Of a stretch of 64,000 bases of DNA, positions 8,153 to 17,450 are shown one piece after another. Below the pieces are notes generated by a model that saw only the letters and a program-made list of their open reading frames with translations, had not been told where the DNA came from and did not search any database. Location of the stretch: positions 1 through 64,000 of the forward strand of contig NZ_MUHX01000010.1 of NCBI RefSeq assembly GCF_002007215.1. Reading direction: 5' to 3'. Each line of letters starts with the position of its first letter. The first letter of the stretch is position 1. This DNA is from Pyramidobacter sp. C12-8 (GTDB lineage Bacteria; Synergistota; Synergistia; Synergistales; Dethiosulfovibrionaceae). Position numbers and translations under genes: made by a program.

Positions 8153-8563
8153 TTAAAAGTCGATGGCGGACTGGCCGACGCGGTAGTAGGTTGTGCCGTT
8201 GTCCTCGTATTTCTCGTAAACGCCTTCCACGGTGATGGGGGCTTCGAGATCGGGGAAATCTTCGGGGTAGTACAGCTCGCCGGCGACGCCGAACTCGAGG
8301 CTGTTCTGCGCCATCGGGATGACGCAGTTGTAGAAAATCTTGTCGGGATCGGGCTGTCCCTGAGCGTCGGCGCCCTGAATGATGGCGAACTGGCCGGTCA
8401 TTTTGATGCGGCGGCCGAGGTAGCTTTCGGGATTGTTCTTGATGTCGTAGACGGCGGCGAACAGCATCGTGCGCCCCATGGCGGCGAGGTCGATATCCGG
8501 CGCGGCCGGCGCGGGGAGGGCCAGCGCCGCGAGGAGGAACAGCGCTGCGGCGAGGCGTTTCAT
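8153..8563 (-). CDS. Secreted OB-fold-like protein, last gene of the znu operon
   Basis: The 136-residue product has a signal peptide (MKRLAAALFLLAALALPAPA, cleavage near residue 21). A compact beta-rich domain follows with YLGRRIKMTGQF, a single Cys in FYNCVIP, and an ITVEGVYEKYEDNGTTYYRV end that reads like an OB-fold barrel. It overlaps the end of znuB by 4 bases, so it is the fourth gene of the metal-uptake operon. The context suggests a periplasmic accessory for the ABC transporter, but no function is established that I know of. Confidence 0.6.
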   Translation of the reverse strand: MKRLAAALFLLAALALPAPAAPDIDLAAMGRTMLFAAVYDIKNNPESYLGRRIKMTGQFAIIQGADAQGQPDPDKIFYNCVIPMAQNSLEFGVAGELYYPEDFPDLEAPITVEGVYEKYEDNGTTYYRVGQSAIDF

Positions 8564-9411
8564 CGTGCGGCCCCTTTCAGGCGGCCGAGTGCCGCGCAGA
8601 GCAGAAAGACGAGGATGTTGCCGGCGACGATGGTGGATCCGACAGGCGTCCCCGCCAGCACGGAGACGACGATGCCGGCGGCGGCGCACAGCACGGAAAC
8701 GGCGGCGGAGCAGAGCGTGACCGAGAGGAACGATGTGAACAGCCGCATGGCGCTCAACGCCGGAAAAATGATCAGCGCCGAAATCAGCAGCGAACCGACG
8801 AGATTCATGGCCAGCACGATGATCACGGCGATGACGACGGCGATGACCAGATTGTACAGCCCGGCGCGCGTGCCGGTGGCGGCGGCGAATTCTTCGTCGA
8901 ACGTGACGGCGAAAATCTTGTGATAGAACAGCACGAACACGGCGATGACGACAAAGGAGAGGACGGCGCAGAGTTTGACCTCGAACGGATCCAGCGTGAG
9001 GATCGAGAAGGAACCGAAGAGGATGCTGCACACGTCGCCGGACAGATTGGCCGAACGCGAAAAAACGTTCATGAGCAGATAGCCCATGGCGAGGGCGCTG
9101 ACGGAGAGCATGGCGACGGCGGCGTCGCCTTTGATGCGGCGAGTCCTCCCGCCCTGGAGCAGCAGCACGGCGCAGGCCACGGTGACGGGGAGCGTCAGCG
9201 CCGTGGTGCTGTTCATCTTCAGCACAGCGGCCACGGCCATGGCGCCGAAGGCCACATGCGACAGGCCGTCGCCGATCAGCGAGAAGCGTTTCAGCACCAG
9301 CGTCACGCCGAGCAGCGACGAGCACAGCGCCACGAGCACGCCGACGATGAACGCGTAGCGCACGAAAGGATACTGAAAATACGCGGCGAGTTGGGTGAAC
9401 ATGGCGGACAT
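8560..9411 (-). CDS. znuB: Zinc/manganese ABC transporter permease (ZnuB-like)
   Basis: The 283-residue membrane protein of the ABC-3 family has about eight to nine hydrophobic segments. Hallmarks include GDGLSHVAFGAMAVA near 45-60 and the coupling-helix region LVGSLLISALIIFPALSA near 205-222. It forms the membrane channel for Zn(II) or Mn(II) delivered by the binding protein. ATG 9411 is preferred over ATG 9402 because of an AGGGGGA ribosome site about 9 bases upstream. Confidence 0.88.
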   Translation of the reverse strand: MSAMFTQLAAYFQYPFVRYAFIVGVLVALCSSLLGVTLVLKRFSLIGDGLSHVAFGAMAVAAVLKMNSTTALTLPVTVACAVLLLQGGRTRRIKGDAAVAMLSVSALAMGYLLMNVFSRSANLSGDVCSILFGSFSILTLDPFEVKLCAVLSFVVIAVFVLFYHKIFAVTFDEEFAAATGTRAGLYNLVIAVVIAVIIVLAMNLVGSLLISALIIFPALSAMRLFTSFLSVTLCSAAVSVLCAAAGIVVSVLAGTPVGSTIVAGNILVFLLCAALGRLKGAAR

Positions 9412-9425
9412 CACTGCTTTCCCCC

Positions 9426-10124
9426 TTAGCGGTGCGTGAAGATCCGGCCGGCGGCGCTGCCCAGATATTCCGCACGGGAGCCGAAGAAGTATTTTCCTCC
9501 GCCGAGGTGGAGGATATGCGTGGCGTAGCGCACGGCGGCGGCGATGTCGTGGGAGATCATGACGACCGTGAGCCCTTCGTCGCGGTTCAGCGCCGCCACA
9601 AGCTCGTACATTTCCGTCGTGACTCTGGGGTCGAGGCCGGTCACTGGCTCGTCGAGCATGATCAGCTTGCGCGTGGCGCAGAGCGCGCGGGCGAGGAGCA
9701 CGCGCTGCTGCTGTCCTCCCGAAAGTTCGCGGTAGCAATGACTGGCCAGGGGCGTCACGCCGAGACGGGCCATGTTCCGCGCCGCCAGTTCTTTTTCCCG
9801 GCGCGTGTAAAACGGCCGCAGCCCCATGCGGTTCAGGCAGCCCGACAGCACGATCTCCCTGACGCTGGCGGGAAAATCTTTCTGCACGGCGGTTTGCTGG
9901 GGAAGGTAACCGATCTCGGTCCGTTTCAGTCCTTCGCCGGTGACGACGCGTCCCGTCCGCAGCTTGATCAGGCCGAGGACGGTCTTCATCAGCGTGCTTT
10001 TGCCGGAGCCGTTTTCGCCGACGATGTAGAGATAGTCGCCGCGTTCGACGGCGAAGTTCAGCCCTTCGATCACCGGCGCGCCCTCGTAGCCGGCGGCGAC
10101 ATTTTCGCAGGTAAGCAGAGCCAT
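9426..10124 (-). CDS. znuC: Zinc/manganese ABC transporter ATP-binding protein (ZnuC-like)
   Basis: The 232-residue ABC ATPase has Walker A GENGSGKST (about 36-44), the signature LSGGQQQRVLLARAL (about 133-147), Walker B LIMLDEPVTGLDP and the H-loop MISHD. It is flanked by its binding protein and permease genes in the usual znuA-znuC-znuB order, which assigns it to a metal system rather than to another importer. Whether the physiological metal is Zn or Mn cannot be read from the ATPase. Confidence 0.9.
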   Translation of the reverse strand: MALLTCENVAAGYEGAPVIEGLNFAVERGDYLYIVGENGSGKSTLMKTVLGLIKLRTGRVVTGEGLKRTEIGYLPQQTAVQKDFPASVREIVLSGCLNRMGLRPFYTRREKELAARNMARLGVTPLASHCYRELSGGQQQRVLLARALCATRKLIMLDEPVTGLDPRVTTEMYELVAALNRDEGLTVVMISHDIAAAVRYATHILHLGGGKYFFGSRAEYLGSAAGRIFTHR

Positions 10125-10139
10125 GGAAATCTTCCCGTC

Positions 10140-11096
10140 CTAGTCGAGCGCTTCGCGCAGCGCGGCAAGATTGTCCCGCATGAGCGAAAGGTAGGTCGTG
10201 CCGCGTTCCAGATCCCGGGCGGTACAGGACTGCATGGAGTTCATGGCGACGATCTTCCGCTCCCGGCCGCCGGCCGTGCGCAGCACCGTTGCGGCGATCT
10301 TGCGGTCCGAGTTTTCCAACACCAGCACGGCGGGCAAGTCAAGTTCTTTGACCTTGCCCGCCAAAACGGCCACGGTTTTGAAACTGGCTTCGCTCTCGGC
10401 CGAACAGCCTCTGAAAGCGGCGTAGTGCTCCAGTCCGTAGTCTTCGGTCATGTAGATGAAGGGGAAACGGTCGGCGAAGACGACGGTGCGGCGCTTGGCC
10501 GAGGCGGCCATGGCCGCGTATTCGCCGTCGAGCGCCTGCAGTTGGGCGATGTAGGCCGCGGCGTTGGCGCGGTAGAGCGGCGCGCCCTCGGGATCGAGTG
10601 CCGCCAGCTTCTCGGCGATGAGACGGCAGAAGCGCTGGGCATGGCGCAGCGACAGCCACACGTGTTCGTCCAGCTCCGGCTCTTCGTGCGCGTGATCATG
10701 ATGGTGATGCTCCGGCGTTTCGCCGGCCGCGGGAGCTTCCTCACGGGCGCGCTCGCCAAGCGAGGCAAGCAGATCGATCACGGCCATCTCCCGGTTGACC
10801 GCGCCGGAGAGCGCGCCGGACAGACCGCTGTCGGACGCGCCGCCCACGCCGATGAAGAGGTCGCACGACGAAACCAGGATCATGTCGTTGACGGTAGGCT
10901 GATAACTGTGCAGGTCCACGCCATTGTCGAAAAGCAGTTTCAGACGAACCTGGCCGGCTCGTTCGCCGAGGATGACGCGTGCCCAGTCATAGGCCGGAAA
11001 AACAGTGGCGACCACGGTCAGCTTCTTGTCCGCCGCCGCGGCCGGGCCGTGGCACGCCAGAGTCAGCGCGGTCAGCAGCAGGAAAAATCTTCTCAT
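10140..11096 (-). CDS. znuA: Metal ABC transporter substrate-binding protein (ZnuA-like)
   Basis: The 318-residue protein has a signal peptide (MRRFFLLLTALTLACHGPAA), then a cluster A-I binding-protein fold. Metal ligands expected for the family are visible as the first His in DLHSYQP and a His in DEHVWLS. A His/Asp/Glu-rich loop, EHHHHDHAHEE near 150-160, typical of zinc-specific ZnuA, lies between them. The loop favours zinc over manganese. ATG 11096 has GGAGG 9-10 bases upstream; the longer frame beyond it starts in the intergenic promoter region. Confidence 0.88.
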   Translation of the reverse strand: MRRFFLLLTALTLACHGPAAAADKKLTVVATVFPAYDWARVILGERAGQVRLKLLFDNGVDLHSYQPTVNDMILVSSCDLFIGVGGASDSGLSGALSGAVNREMAVIDLLASLGERAREEAPAAGETPEHHHHDHAHEEPELDEHVWLSLRHAQRFCRLIAEKLAALDPEGAPLYRANAAAYIAQLQALDGEYAAMAASAKRRTVVFADRFPFIYMTEDYGLEHYAAFRGCSAESEASFKTVAVLAGKVKELDLPAVLVLENSDRKIAATVLRTAGGRERKIVAMNSMQSCTARDLERGTTYLSLMRDNLAALREALD

Positions 11097-11276
11097 TTCT
11101 GAAAGCCTCCGTTGCAGAAAATTTAAAATTGTCCGCACCTCTGTGCTATAATCGCAAAAGGGCGGACTTTTTACGCCATTGGCAAAAATATATTTCAAAA
11201 GCTAGCACGCGGCATCGCCGTTGTCAAATGAAAAGAATGCATAAGTTCAGTCGTCGTAACGCTGAGGAGATATTCA

Positions 11277-11909
11277 ATGATGAGGAAAATCTTCCGTTGG
11301 GCCGTCCTTTTCTGTGCGCTCTTCCTCCGGACGGACAGCGCCGCGGCCGCAGAGCCGCCGCTGCCCCGGGTCGAAACGCCCGTGCTGATCACCGGCTTCG
11401 GGCAAAGTCAGGACACCAATTCGGTCAACATTTTGTGCCGCCGTCTGCAGATCGACTACGACTACAAGCTCGACGTTCCCGCCGGGGAGGTGGACTGGAG
11501 CCGCTACAAGACCATCTTCGCCGTACTGGGGTGCAGCAGCAGCGTGTACTGCTGCTCGTTCGACGCCGACTCGACGGCGATCGTGATCACCCGCGACGGC
11601 AAACCCAGCCCGACGGTGTCGGGGCTGAGCATCCTCGACGAAGCGGCCCGCTGTTCCGAGATCCTGGCCGAGGCGAAGAAACACAACGTAAAAGTCGTCG
11701 CCATGCACGTGGGCGGCGAGCCGCGCCGTCTCAAGAACTCCGAACCGTTTCTGCCCTTCGCCGGCGCCGCCGACTTCATGATCGTCCGTTCGGACGGCAA
11801 TCTCGACGGCTATTTTACCACGCTCTGCGCCGAAAAAAACGTGCCGCTCTTCACGATCGAAAAAACAGCCGATCTGAAGAAGATCATTCCGCTCATGGTA
11901 CGGCCCTGA
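11277..11909 (+). CDS. Secreted protein, resembles DUF6305
   Basis: A 210-residue product with a signal peptide (cleavage likely after SAAAA, about residue 25). The mature start TPVLITGFGQSQDTNSVNIL recalls the DUF6305 family, whose members begin with a similar PVLIT-GQS segment. A C-x5-CC cluster (GCSSSVYCC, near 85-93) is unusual. The fold looks like a Rossmann-type alternation of strands and helices. A possible promoter, TTAAAA (11123-11128) with TATAAT (11147-11152), lies upstream. No enzymatic role is known. Confidence 0.6.
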   Translation: MMRKIFRWAVLFCALFLRTDSAAAAEPPLPRVETPVLITGFGQSQDTNSVNILCRRLQIDYDYKLDVPAGEVDWSRYKTIFAVLGCSSSVYCCSFDADSTAIVITRDGKPSPTVSGLSILDEAARCSEILAEAKKHNVKVVAMHVGGEPRRLKNSEPFLPFAGAADFMIVRSDGNLDGYFTTLCAEKNVPLFTIEKTADLKKIIPLMVRP

Positions 11910-12104
11910 CGTCCGCTTTGCGGCCGGCGGCGGGAGTTTTTCGACGTGATGATAGCCGCGCGTTCATAAAGTTATATGCTTTCATGACTTGGACAAAGAG
12001 CGGGGTTTGTGATAGGAATGAATCGCCAGTCCGACTTTCGAGAAGGCGCGCGCCTGCGCGGAACTGCCTCGAGAGATCGTTATTTTTTTATGAAGAGGAA
12101 GTGC

Positions 12105-13379
12105 ATGTCCATGTCGTTCATCGATGAAGCGCTGGATCCCATTCGGATCCCCCGGTTCGTGAAAGTCCGCCAGAACTTCCCTCGCCCTTGCGTGCAGGAC
12201 CCCGCCGGCGATCTGCGTACCGGGCTGGAAACGGGGCGTTATCTCGACTCCGTCACGCCCGGTATGAGCGTTGCCATCACCGCCGGCAGCCGCGGCATCA
12301 CCAACTATCCGTTGATCATCAGGACGCTGGTCGAAGCGGTGAAAAGGCGAGGCGGCGAGCCCTTTATCTTCCCCGCCATGGGCAGCCACGGCGGGGCCAC
12401 CGCCGAAGGACAGAAAAACATGCTGGCCGGCCTCGGCATCAGCGAAGAAACCATGGGTGCGCCGGTTCGTTCCACGATGGAAACGGTACGGCTCGGCACG
12501 GCTGCCAACGGTCGCCCCGTCTACCTCGACAAGTATGCCGACGCGGCCGACGCCATCATCATCGTCAACCGCGTCAAGCCGCACACGGGATTTCGCGGCG
12601 CGGTGGAGAGCGGCATCTGCAAGATGTGCGCCATCGGCATGGGCAAGCAGAAAGGCGCGGACTTCTGCCACGCCGAAGGCTTCGGGCACATGGCCGAGAA
12701 CATTCCCGCCATCGCCGCCGTAACGTTGGCCAAGAAGAACGTGCTCTGCTGCGTGGCGCTGCTGGAAAACGCCTATCACGAGACGGCGCAGATCGAACTG
12801 ATGCGCAAAGACGAAGTGCTCGGGCGCGAACCGGTGCTGCTCGAACGCGCATGGGAGCTGCTGGCCAAGATCCAGCTCGACGAATTCGACGTGCTGATCA
12901 TGGACGAGATCGGCAAGAACATCGCCGGCACGGGCTTCGACACCAACGTGGTGGGACGCTACAACACGCCTTACGCCTCCGGCGGCCCGAAGATCACCCG
13001 CGTCGCCGCGCTCGACATCACCGACGTCTCGCACGGCAACGGCAACGGTCTGGGCATGCTCGACGTGACCACCATGCGCGCCTACGAAAAGTTCAGCATG
13101 GAGCAGACCTATCCGAACGCCATCACTTCCACCGTGCCGCTGACGGTGAAGATCCCCATGGTGCTGAAGAGCGACCGTCAGGCCATCCAGGGCTGCATCA
13201 AGACCTGCAACGTGCTCGACCCGTCGAAATTGCGCCTCGTGCGCATCAAAAACACCCTTGCCCTCGACGAGATCGAAGTCTCCGAGGCGCTGCTCCCGGC
13301 GGTCGCCGCCCATTCGCACATGGAGGTCGTCGGCGCGCCGTACGAACTGAAATTCGACGCGGACGGCAACCTGTTCTAA
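12105..13379 (+). CDS. LarA-like (lactate racemase domain) protein, probable Ni-pincer-dependent isomerase
   Basis: The 424-residue protein resembles the LarA/DUF2088 superfamily: an N-terminal Rossmann-like domain with SVAITAGSRGITNYP (about 48-62), MGSHGGATAEGQ (about 88-99) and IIIVNRVKPHTGFRG (about 147-161). LarA enzymes use a nickel-pincer nucleotide to racemise or epimerise alpha-hydroxy acids. This one belongs to a divergent group (I recall it as group 22), and its substrate is unknown. larB, larC and larE homologues are not in the window. ATG 12105 follows AGGAAG closely; ATG 12111 is an alternative with better spacing. Confidence 0.72.
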   Translation: MSMSFIDEALDPIRIPRFVKVRQNFPRPCVQDPAGDLRTGLETGRYLDSVTPGMSVAITAGSRGITNYPLIIRTLVEAVKRRGGEPFIFPAMGSHGGATAEGQKNMLAGLGISEETMGAPVRSTMETVRLGTAANGRPVYLDKYADAADAIIIVNRVKPHTGFRGAVESGICKMCAIGMGKQKGADFCHAEGFGHMAENIPAIAAVTLAKKNVLCCVALLENAYHETAQIELMRKDEVLGREPVLLERAWELLAKIQLDEFDVLIMDEIGKNIAGTGFDTNVVGRYNTPYASGGPKITRVAALDITDVSHGNGNGLGMLDVTTMRAYEKFSMEQTYPNAITSTVPLTVKIPMVLKSDRQAIQGCIKTCNVLDPSKLRLVRIKNTLALDEIEVSEALLPAVAAHSHMEVVGAPYELKFDADGNLF

Positions 13380-13408
13380 CCGCTCCGCAAAGAATCAGTA
13401 TGAGATAA

Positions 13409-13450
13409 AAACGCCGCGGCCCGGTCAGCGCTGACCGGGCCGCGGCGTTT
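13409..13450. terminator. Perfect 42-base palindrome, bidirectional terminator
   Basis: The dyad is centred between 13429 and 13430; every base from 13409 to 13450 pairs, with terminal AAA/TTT. It lies between the convergent LarA-like and C69 dipeptidase genes and can terminate both. Confidence 0.85.
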
Positions 13451-13510
13451 CCTTCATCGTGGATTTTTCATGTTGAAGAGATCGCACGACTGACTGTGTC
13501 CGGCGCGAAA

Positions 13511-13526
13511 TGTTCCACGTGGAACA
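13511..13526. other. parS site 2 (ParB/Spo0J binding palindrome)
   Basis: TGTTCCACGTGGAACA again matches the parS consensus perfectly; gaaa/tttc flanks extend the palindrome to 24 bases (13507-13530). The site abuts the stop codon of the dipeptidase gene (13531-13533), so it is outside coding sequence. Confidence 0.9.
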
Positions 13527-13530
13527 TTTC

Positions 13531-15327
13531 CTATGCCGTTCGCTCCGTGAACGTGAAAAAGCAGCGGCCGCCGAAGGAGCGCCCCCATTGGTCGCGTCCT
13601 CCGAGCCAGTAGTCGAAGGTCCCGGGCACGCCGGCTTTCTGCAGATCGGCGGCTTTGACGCGGACAGTCCAGCGGCCCTCTTCGGCTCGCAACGAACCGG
13701 CGACGGGGCGGATGCCCATCAGACGGGCGTTGGTGCCTCCCAGCGTGAGCAACAGCGCGTCCTCGGAGGGGATGCGCCCGTCCGTGAGCGCGAAGCTGAA
13801 CTCGATCTCTTCGGCGCTGTCCATCGCCGTGGCGGCGGGGGAGGCGCTGACGGCGACGGGGCGCAAGTTTTTCTCCTGCTCGCCGATGGCGGCCAACGCT
13901 TCGGTGGCGACGGCTGCGTCGCGCTCGCGCAGCAGCGCGGCGGCGCGTTCTCTGTCGTCGAGCGCCGCGACGCGCGCCTGCAGTTCGCTTTCGCGCCGCG
14001 CAAGGCCGTTTTCGTAACTCCACAGCCAGCGTTCGTGCTCGTCGTGATGCTGCTGGAAGACCAGTTCGAAGAGGTTTTGGAAGTCGCGCAGCTTTTGCCA
14101 GCCGTTGTCGCGCCATGTCGCGATCTCCGCGTCGGGGCGGCAGTGAACGGCCAAAAGCGCCGGCGCTTCGTCTCCCATCGTGTCCAGCGCGGCGGGCACG
14201 CCGCAGAAAGGATGGAAGGGCAGATAGGGCAGTTCGCTCGGGCGTCCTGCGCACAGCCACATCGTCGTGGTCTCGGGACGATCCCGATCGCCGAAGACGG
14301 TGACGGACGATTCCATGGTCGTGCCCGTGCAGATGCGGCGGATCTCCGTGTCGTGCGGCGCGCCGCCGGGGAACTGCATACGCGCCCAGGCGGGATCGAG
14401 GAACGAGCCTTCGTAGTAGCAGCGCAGGATTTCCATGACCTGTTCCACGGCGACGGGACGCTTCGGCACGACGGCGAAGGGGTAGCGGTCTTCGCGCCAG
14501 AAGGGGCTGCGCGTCAGGATCGAATAGCCGGCGGCGCTGCGGTACGTGTTGCCCGGCCCCATCCAATCCTTCTCGGCCTGATAGGCGCGCGCGAAGTCGA
14601 ACGCGCCCTGAGCGGGATCGTACCAGCCCTTCTTTTGCGCGTACTCGACCAGATCGGGCGAGACGATGAAGTTGTCGCGGTCGTCGAAGTCGATCTCGTG
14701 GATCGTGTAGTAATTGGGAATGAACGCCGCCTCGCGGTCGCCGACGCGGCGCGCAGCGTAACGGCGGCCGCTGACGACCTGGAGCATCCACGCTTCGTCG
14801 GCGTCGGCGCAGGTGTAAGTGCGGCCGGAGGAAACGTAGCCGTAGCGTTCGAGCATTTCGACGCCGATTTCCACGGCGTGGCGGGCGGAGTTAGCGCGCT
14901 CGGCCATGACGCGGCGAAGGTTGAAGCCGATGCCGCCCTCGCTGAGCCGCGAGGCGTCTTCGAGGTCTTCCTTGGAGTCGACGCAGCTGTCGCTGACGAT
15001 CAGCACGCCCTGGTCGTTGTAGAAGGAGTCGGCCGTCGACATGCCGCCGGAGGCTCCTTTCATCTCGCTCCAGTAGAATCCGTGCGTGTGCGCCGCCTGC
15101 GGGATGAGCGCGTAACCATCTTCGGCCGGCAGCGTTTCGCCGGGAACGTGGTCGGCGGCGGGAACGGAGCCGTGACGGTTGACGAGACGCCCGCCGTCGT
15201 CTTCGTTGTGCCCGACGATCACGTGCCCCGTCGGCGAAGCTTCGCGCCCGACGACGACGGTGGTGCAAGCGCGAGCCGCCGCGGGCAGCGCGATCAGAAG
15301 CGCCAGAGCCAGAATGACAAGATCCAT
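13531..15327 (-). CDS. Secreted C69-family dipeptidase (Ntn hydrolase)
   Basis: The 598-residue protein has a hydrophobic signal segment (residues 1-20) ending in AARA, followed directly by Cys21-Thr-Thr. Processing would place Cys21 at the N-terminus, as needed for an Ntn-type nucleophile. GHNEDD near 38-43 and the TCADADEAWMLQVVSGRRYAA region fit PepD/C69 dipeptidases, which hydrolyse short peptides. The C-terminal part after about 440 is helical and then beta-rich. ATG 15327 is preferred over GTG 15336 because the AGGAAAGGG site is 10 bases from it. The dpp operon starts nearby in the same direction. Confidence 0.85.
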   Translation of the reverse strand: MDLVILALALLIALPAAARACTTVVVGREASPTGHVIVGHNEDDGGRLVNRHGSVPAADHVPGETLPAEDGYALIPQAAHTHGFYWSEMKGASGGMSTADSFYNDQGVLIVSDSCVDSKEDLEDASRLSEGGIGFNLRRVMAERANSARHAVEIGVEMLERYGYVSSGRTYTCADADEAWMLQVVSGRRYAARRVGDREAAFIPNYYTIHEIDFDDRDNFIVSPDLVEYAQKKGWYDPAQGAFDFARAYQAEKDWMGPGNTYRSAAGYSILTRSPFWREDRYPFAVVPKRPVAVEQVMEILRCYYEGSFLDPAWARMQFPGGAPHDTEIRRICTGTTMESSVTVFGDRDRPETTTMWLCAGRPSELPYLPFHPFCGVPAALDTMGDEAPALLAVHCRPDAEIATWRDNGWQKLRDFQNLFELVFQQHHDEHERWLWSYENGLARRESELQARVAALDDRERAAALLRERDAAVATEALAAIGEQEKNLRPVAVSASPAATAMDSAEEIEFSFALTDGRIPSEDALLLTLGGTNARLMGIRPVAGSLRAEEGRWTVRVKAADLQKAGVPGTFDYWLGGRDQWGRSFGGRCFFTFTERTA

Positions 15328-15455
15328 GGGAAACACCCTTTCCTGAAAAAATGATGGGATCGAAACGGCCGCTGCGAAAAAAGGAAAGGAAGAGCGTTTC
15401 CTCCCCTTTTTCCATTGTCGATTATAGAAAGCCTTCGAACGAGCGTCAAAGGTTT

Positions 15456-16457
15456 TTACTGATCAAAAAGATGGCATTGCACCCAATGCCCCGGCGCGAT
15501 CTCGCGCTCTTCGGGCGCGCACTGCGAGCAGACGGGCATGGCGCAGCGGCAGCGCGTGTGGAAGCAGCAGCCCGACGGCAGGTTCACGGCGCTGGGGATC
15601 TCGCCTTCCAGCCCTTCGGCGTTGCGCATGTTGTGTCCCGTCAGCGTGGGGATCGAAGAGAACAGCGCCTTGGTGTAGGGATGCTGCGGAGACGCGAAGA
15701 TCTGCTCCTTGCTGCCCTTCTCGACGATGCTGCCGAGGTACATGACCGCCACCTGATTGGAAATGTGCTTGACCACCGAGAGGTTGTGGGCGATGAACAG
15801 ATAGGAGAAGTGGAACTCGTCCTTCAGATCCATGAGCAGGTTGAGGATCTGGGCTTGAATGGACACGTCCAGCGCCGACACCGGTTCGTCGGCGATGATG
15901 AATTCCGGTTCCACGGCCAGGGCGCGGGCGATGCCGATGCGCTGGCGCTGTCCGCCCGAGAACTGGTGCGGGTAACGGCTCGCCTGCTCGGGACGGATGC
16001 CGACGCGGGACAGCAGGTCGAGCGCGCGGGCGCGCGCTTCCTTTTTGCCGCTCGCCACCTTGTGGAACAGCATCGGCTCCGTGAGGATCTCCATGACGTT
16101 TTGGCGCGGGTTGAGCGAAGCGTAAGGGTCCTGGAAGATCATCTGCATCTTCTTGCGCAGCGGCAGCATCTCGTCCAGCGGGATGTGGGCGATGTCCTGC
16201 CCGCGGTAGCGGACCGAGCCGCCGGCCGGTTCGATCAGGCGGATGATGCTGCGCGCGGCCGTCGATTTGCCGCACCCAGATTCGCCGACAAGGCTGTAGA
16301 CTTGGCCTTCTTCGAGATCGAAGCTGATGCCGTTGACGGCGTGGACGACGCGTTTGCGGCGCACGACGCGCCCGCCTTCGAAGCGGAGCTGGCTGAGGAA
16401 CGAGCGGTCGAGGTCGAAACGCTGTTCGAGATTTTTGACTGAAAGCAGACAAGCCAT
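15456..16457 (-). CDS. dppF: Di/oligopeptide ABC transporter ATP-binding protein DppF
   Basis: The 333-residue ABC ATPase has Walker [10 protein letters not shown] (about 57-65), signature [15 protein letters not shown] (about 165-179) and Walker [14 protein letters not shown]. The C-terminal oligo_HPY domain contains a CxxxxRCxxA-type cysteine cluster ([14 protein letters not shown]), which in DppD/F-type ATPases binds a [4Fe-4S] cluster. The gene is last in the order dppB-C-D-F, typical of the family. Confidence 0.9.
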   Translation of the reverse strand: MACLLSVKNLEQRFDLDRSFLSQLRFEGGRVVRRKRVVHAVNGISFDLEEGQVYSLVGESGCGKSTAARSIIRLIEPAGGSVRYRGQDIAHIPLDEMLPLRKKMQMIFQDPYASLNPRQNVMEILTEPMLFHKVASGKKEARARALDLLSRVGIRPEQASRYPHQFSGGQRQRIGIARALAVEPEFIIADEPVSALDVSIQAQILNLLMDLKDEFHFSYLFIAHNLSVVKHISNQVAVMYLGSIVEKGSKEQIFASPQHPYTKALFSSIPTLTGHNMRNAEGLEGEIPSAVNLPSGCCFHTRCRCAMPVCSQCAPEEREIAPGHWVQCHLFDQ

Positions 16458-16458
16458 G

Positions 16459-17442
16459 TTACTTCACCTCCCCGCGAAGCGGAAAATGGCAGGCGGCGCA
16501 ATGCCCCGGCGCGATCTCGCGCAGCTGCGGCGCTTCGCGGCGACAACGTTCCTGAGCGCAGGAACAGCGCGGACTGAAATAGCATCCCGAAGGCAGGGCG
16601 AACATGTTGGGGACGATGCCGGGGATCGTGTCGAGGCGCTCTTTTTCCGTGCTCAGGTCGGGAATGGAGCTGATCAATCCATGGGTGTAGGGATGCGCGC
16701 TGCGGTCGATCACGTCGCGCGCGGCGCCGCTCTCGACGATCTTGCCGCAGTACATCACGTTGATGCGGTCGGCGACCTCCGAAACCACGGCGAGGTCGTG
16801 GGTGATCAGCATCAGCGAGCAGCCCTCGGCGCGGATCAGGTCGGTCATCAGCTTGAGGATCTGCGCCTGGATCGTCACGTCTAGCGCCGTCGTCGGTTCG
16901 TCGGCGATGATCAGCCGCGGGCGGGCCGCCAGCGCGATGGCGATGACCACGCGCTGCCTCATGCCGCCGGAGAACTGGTGCGGATAGTTCTTGAGCCGGC
17001 TTTCGGGATTGGAAATGCCGACGTCCCTGAGCAGGTCAACGCTGGCCCGGCGGCGCTCGGCCGTATTCATTGACGTGTGCAGCCGCAGCGTTTCGTCGAG
17101 CTGCTGGCCGATCGTGTAGACGGGGTTGAGCGAGGTCATCGGATCCTGGAAGATCATGGAGATGTCCTTGCCGCGCAGCTTGTTCATCTCGTGTTCGGAA
17201 AGCGTCATGAGGTCTTTGCCGTCGAACAGGATCTCGCCCGATTCGATGAAGCCCGGCTCTTCGATCAGGCGGATCAGCGAGAAGCCCGTCACCGATTTGC
17301 CGCCGCCGGACTCTCCGACCACGGCCAGCACTTCGCCCTGCCTGATGTCGAACGACACGTCGTCCACGGCCTTGACCGTGCCCTTGAACGTTTTGAACCA
17401 CGTGCGCAGGTGCTTCACCTGCAAAAGAAGTTTGTCGTCCAT
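16459..17442 (-). CDS. dppD: Di/oligopeptide ABC transporter ATP-binding protein DppD
   Basis: The 327-residue ABC ATPase has Walker [10 protein letters not shown] (about 40-48), signature [15 protein letters not shown] and Walker [14 protein letters not shown]. It also ends in an oligo_HPY domain with a [14 protein letters not shown] cysteine motif. It pairs with DppF to energise the two permeases. ATG 17442 has GAGG upstream; 1 base separates its stop from the dppF start. Confidence 0.9.
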   Translation of the reverse strand: MDDKLLLQVKHLRTWFKTFKGTVKAVDDVSFDIRQGEVLAVVGESGGGKSVTGFSLIRLIEEPGFIESGEILFDGKDLMTLSEHEMNKLRGKDISMIFQDPMTSLNPVYTIGQQLDETLRLHTSMNTAERRRASVDLLRDVGISNPESRLKNYPHQFSGGMRQRVVIAIALAARPRLIIADEPTTALDVTIQAQILKLMTDLIRAEGCSLMLITHDLAVVSEVADRINVMYCGKIVESGAARDVIDRSAHPYTHGLISSIPDLSTEKERLDTIPGIVPNMFALPSGCYFSPRCSCAQERCRREAPQLREIAPGHCAACHFPLRGEVK

Positions 17443-17450
17443 GGCGGGCC

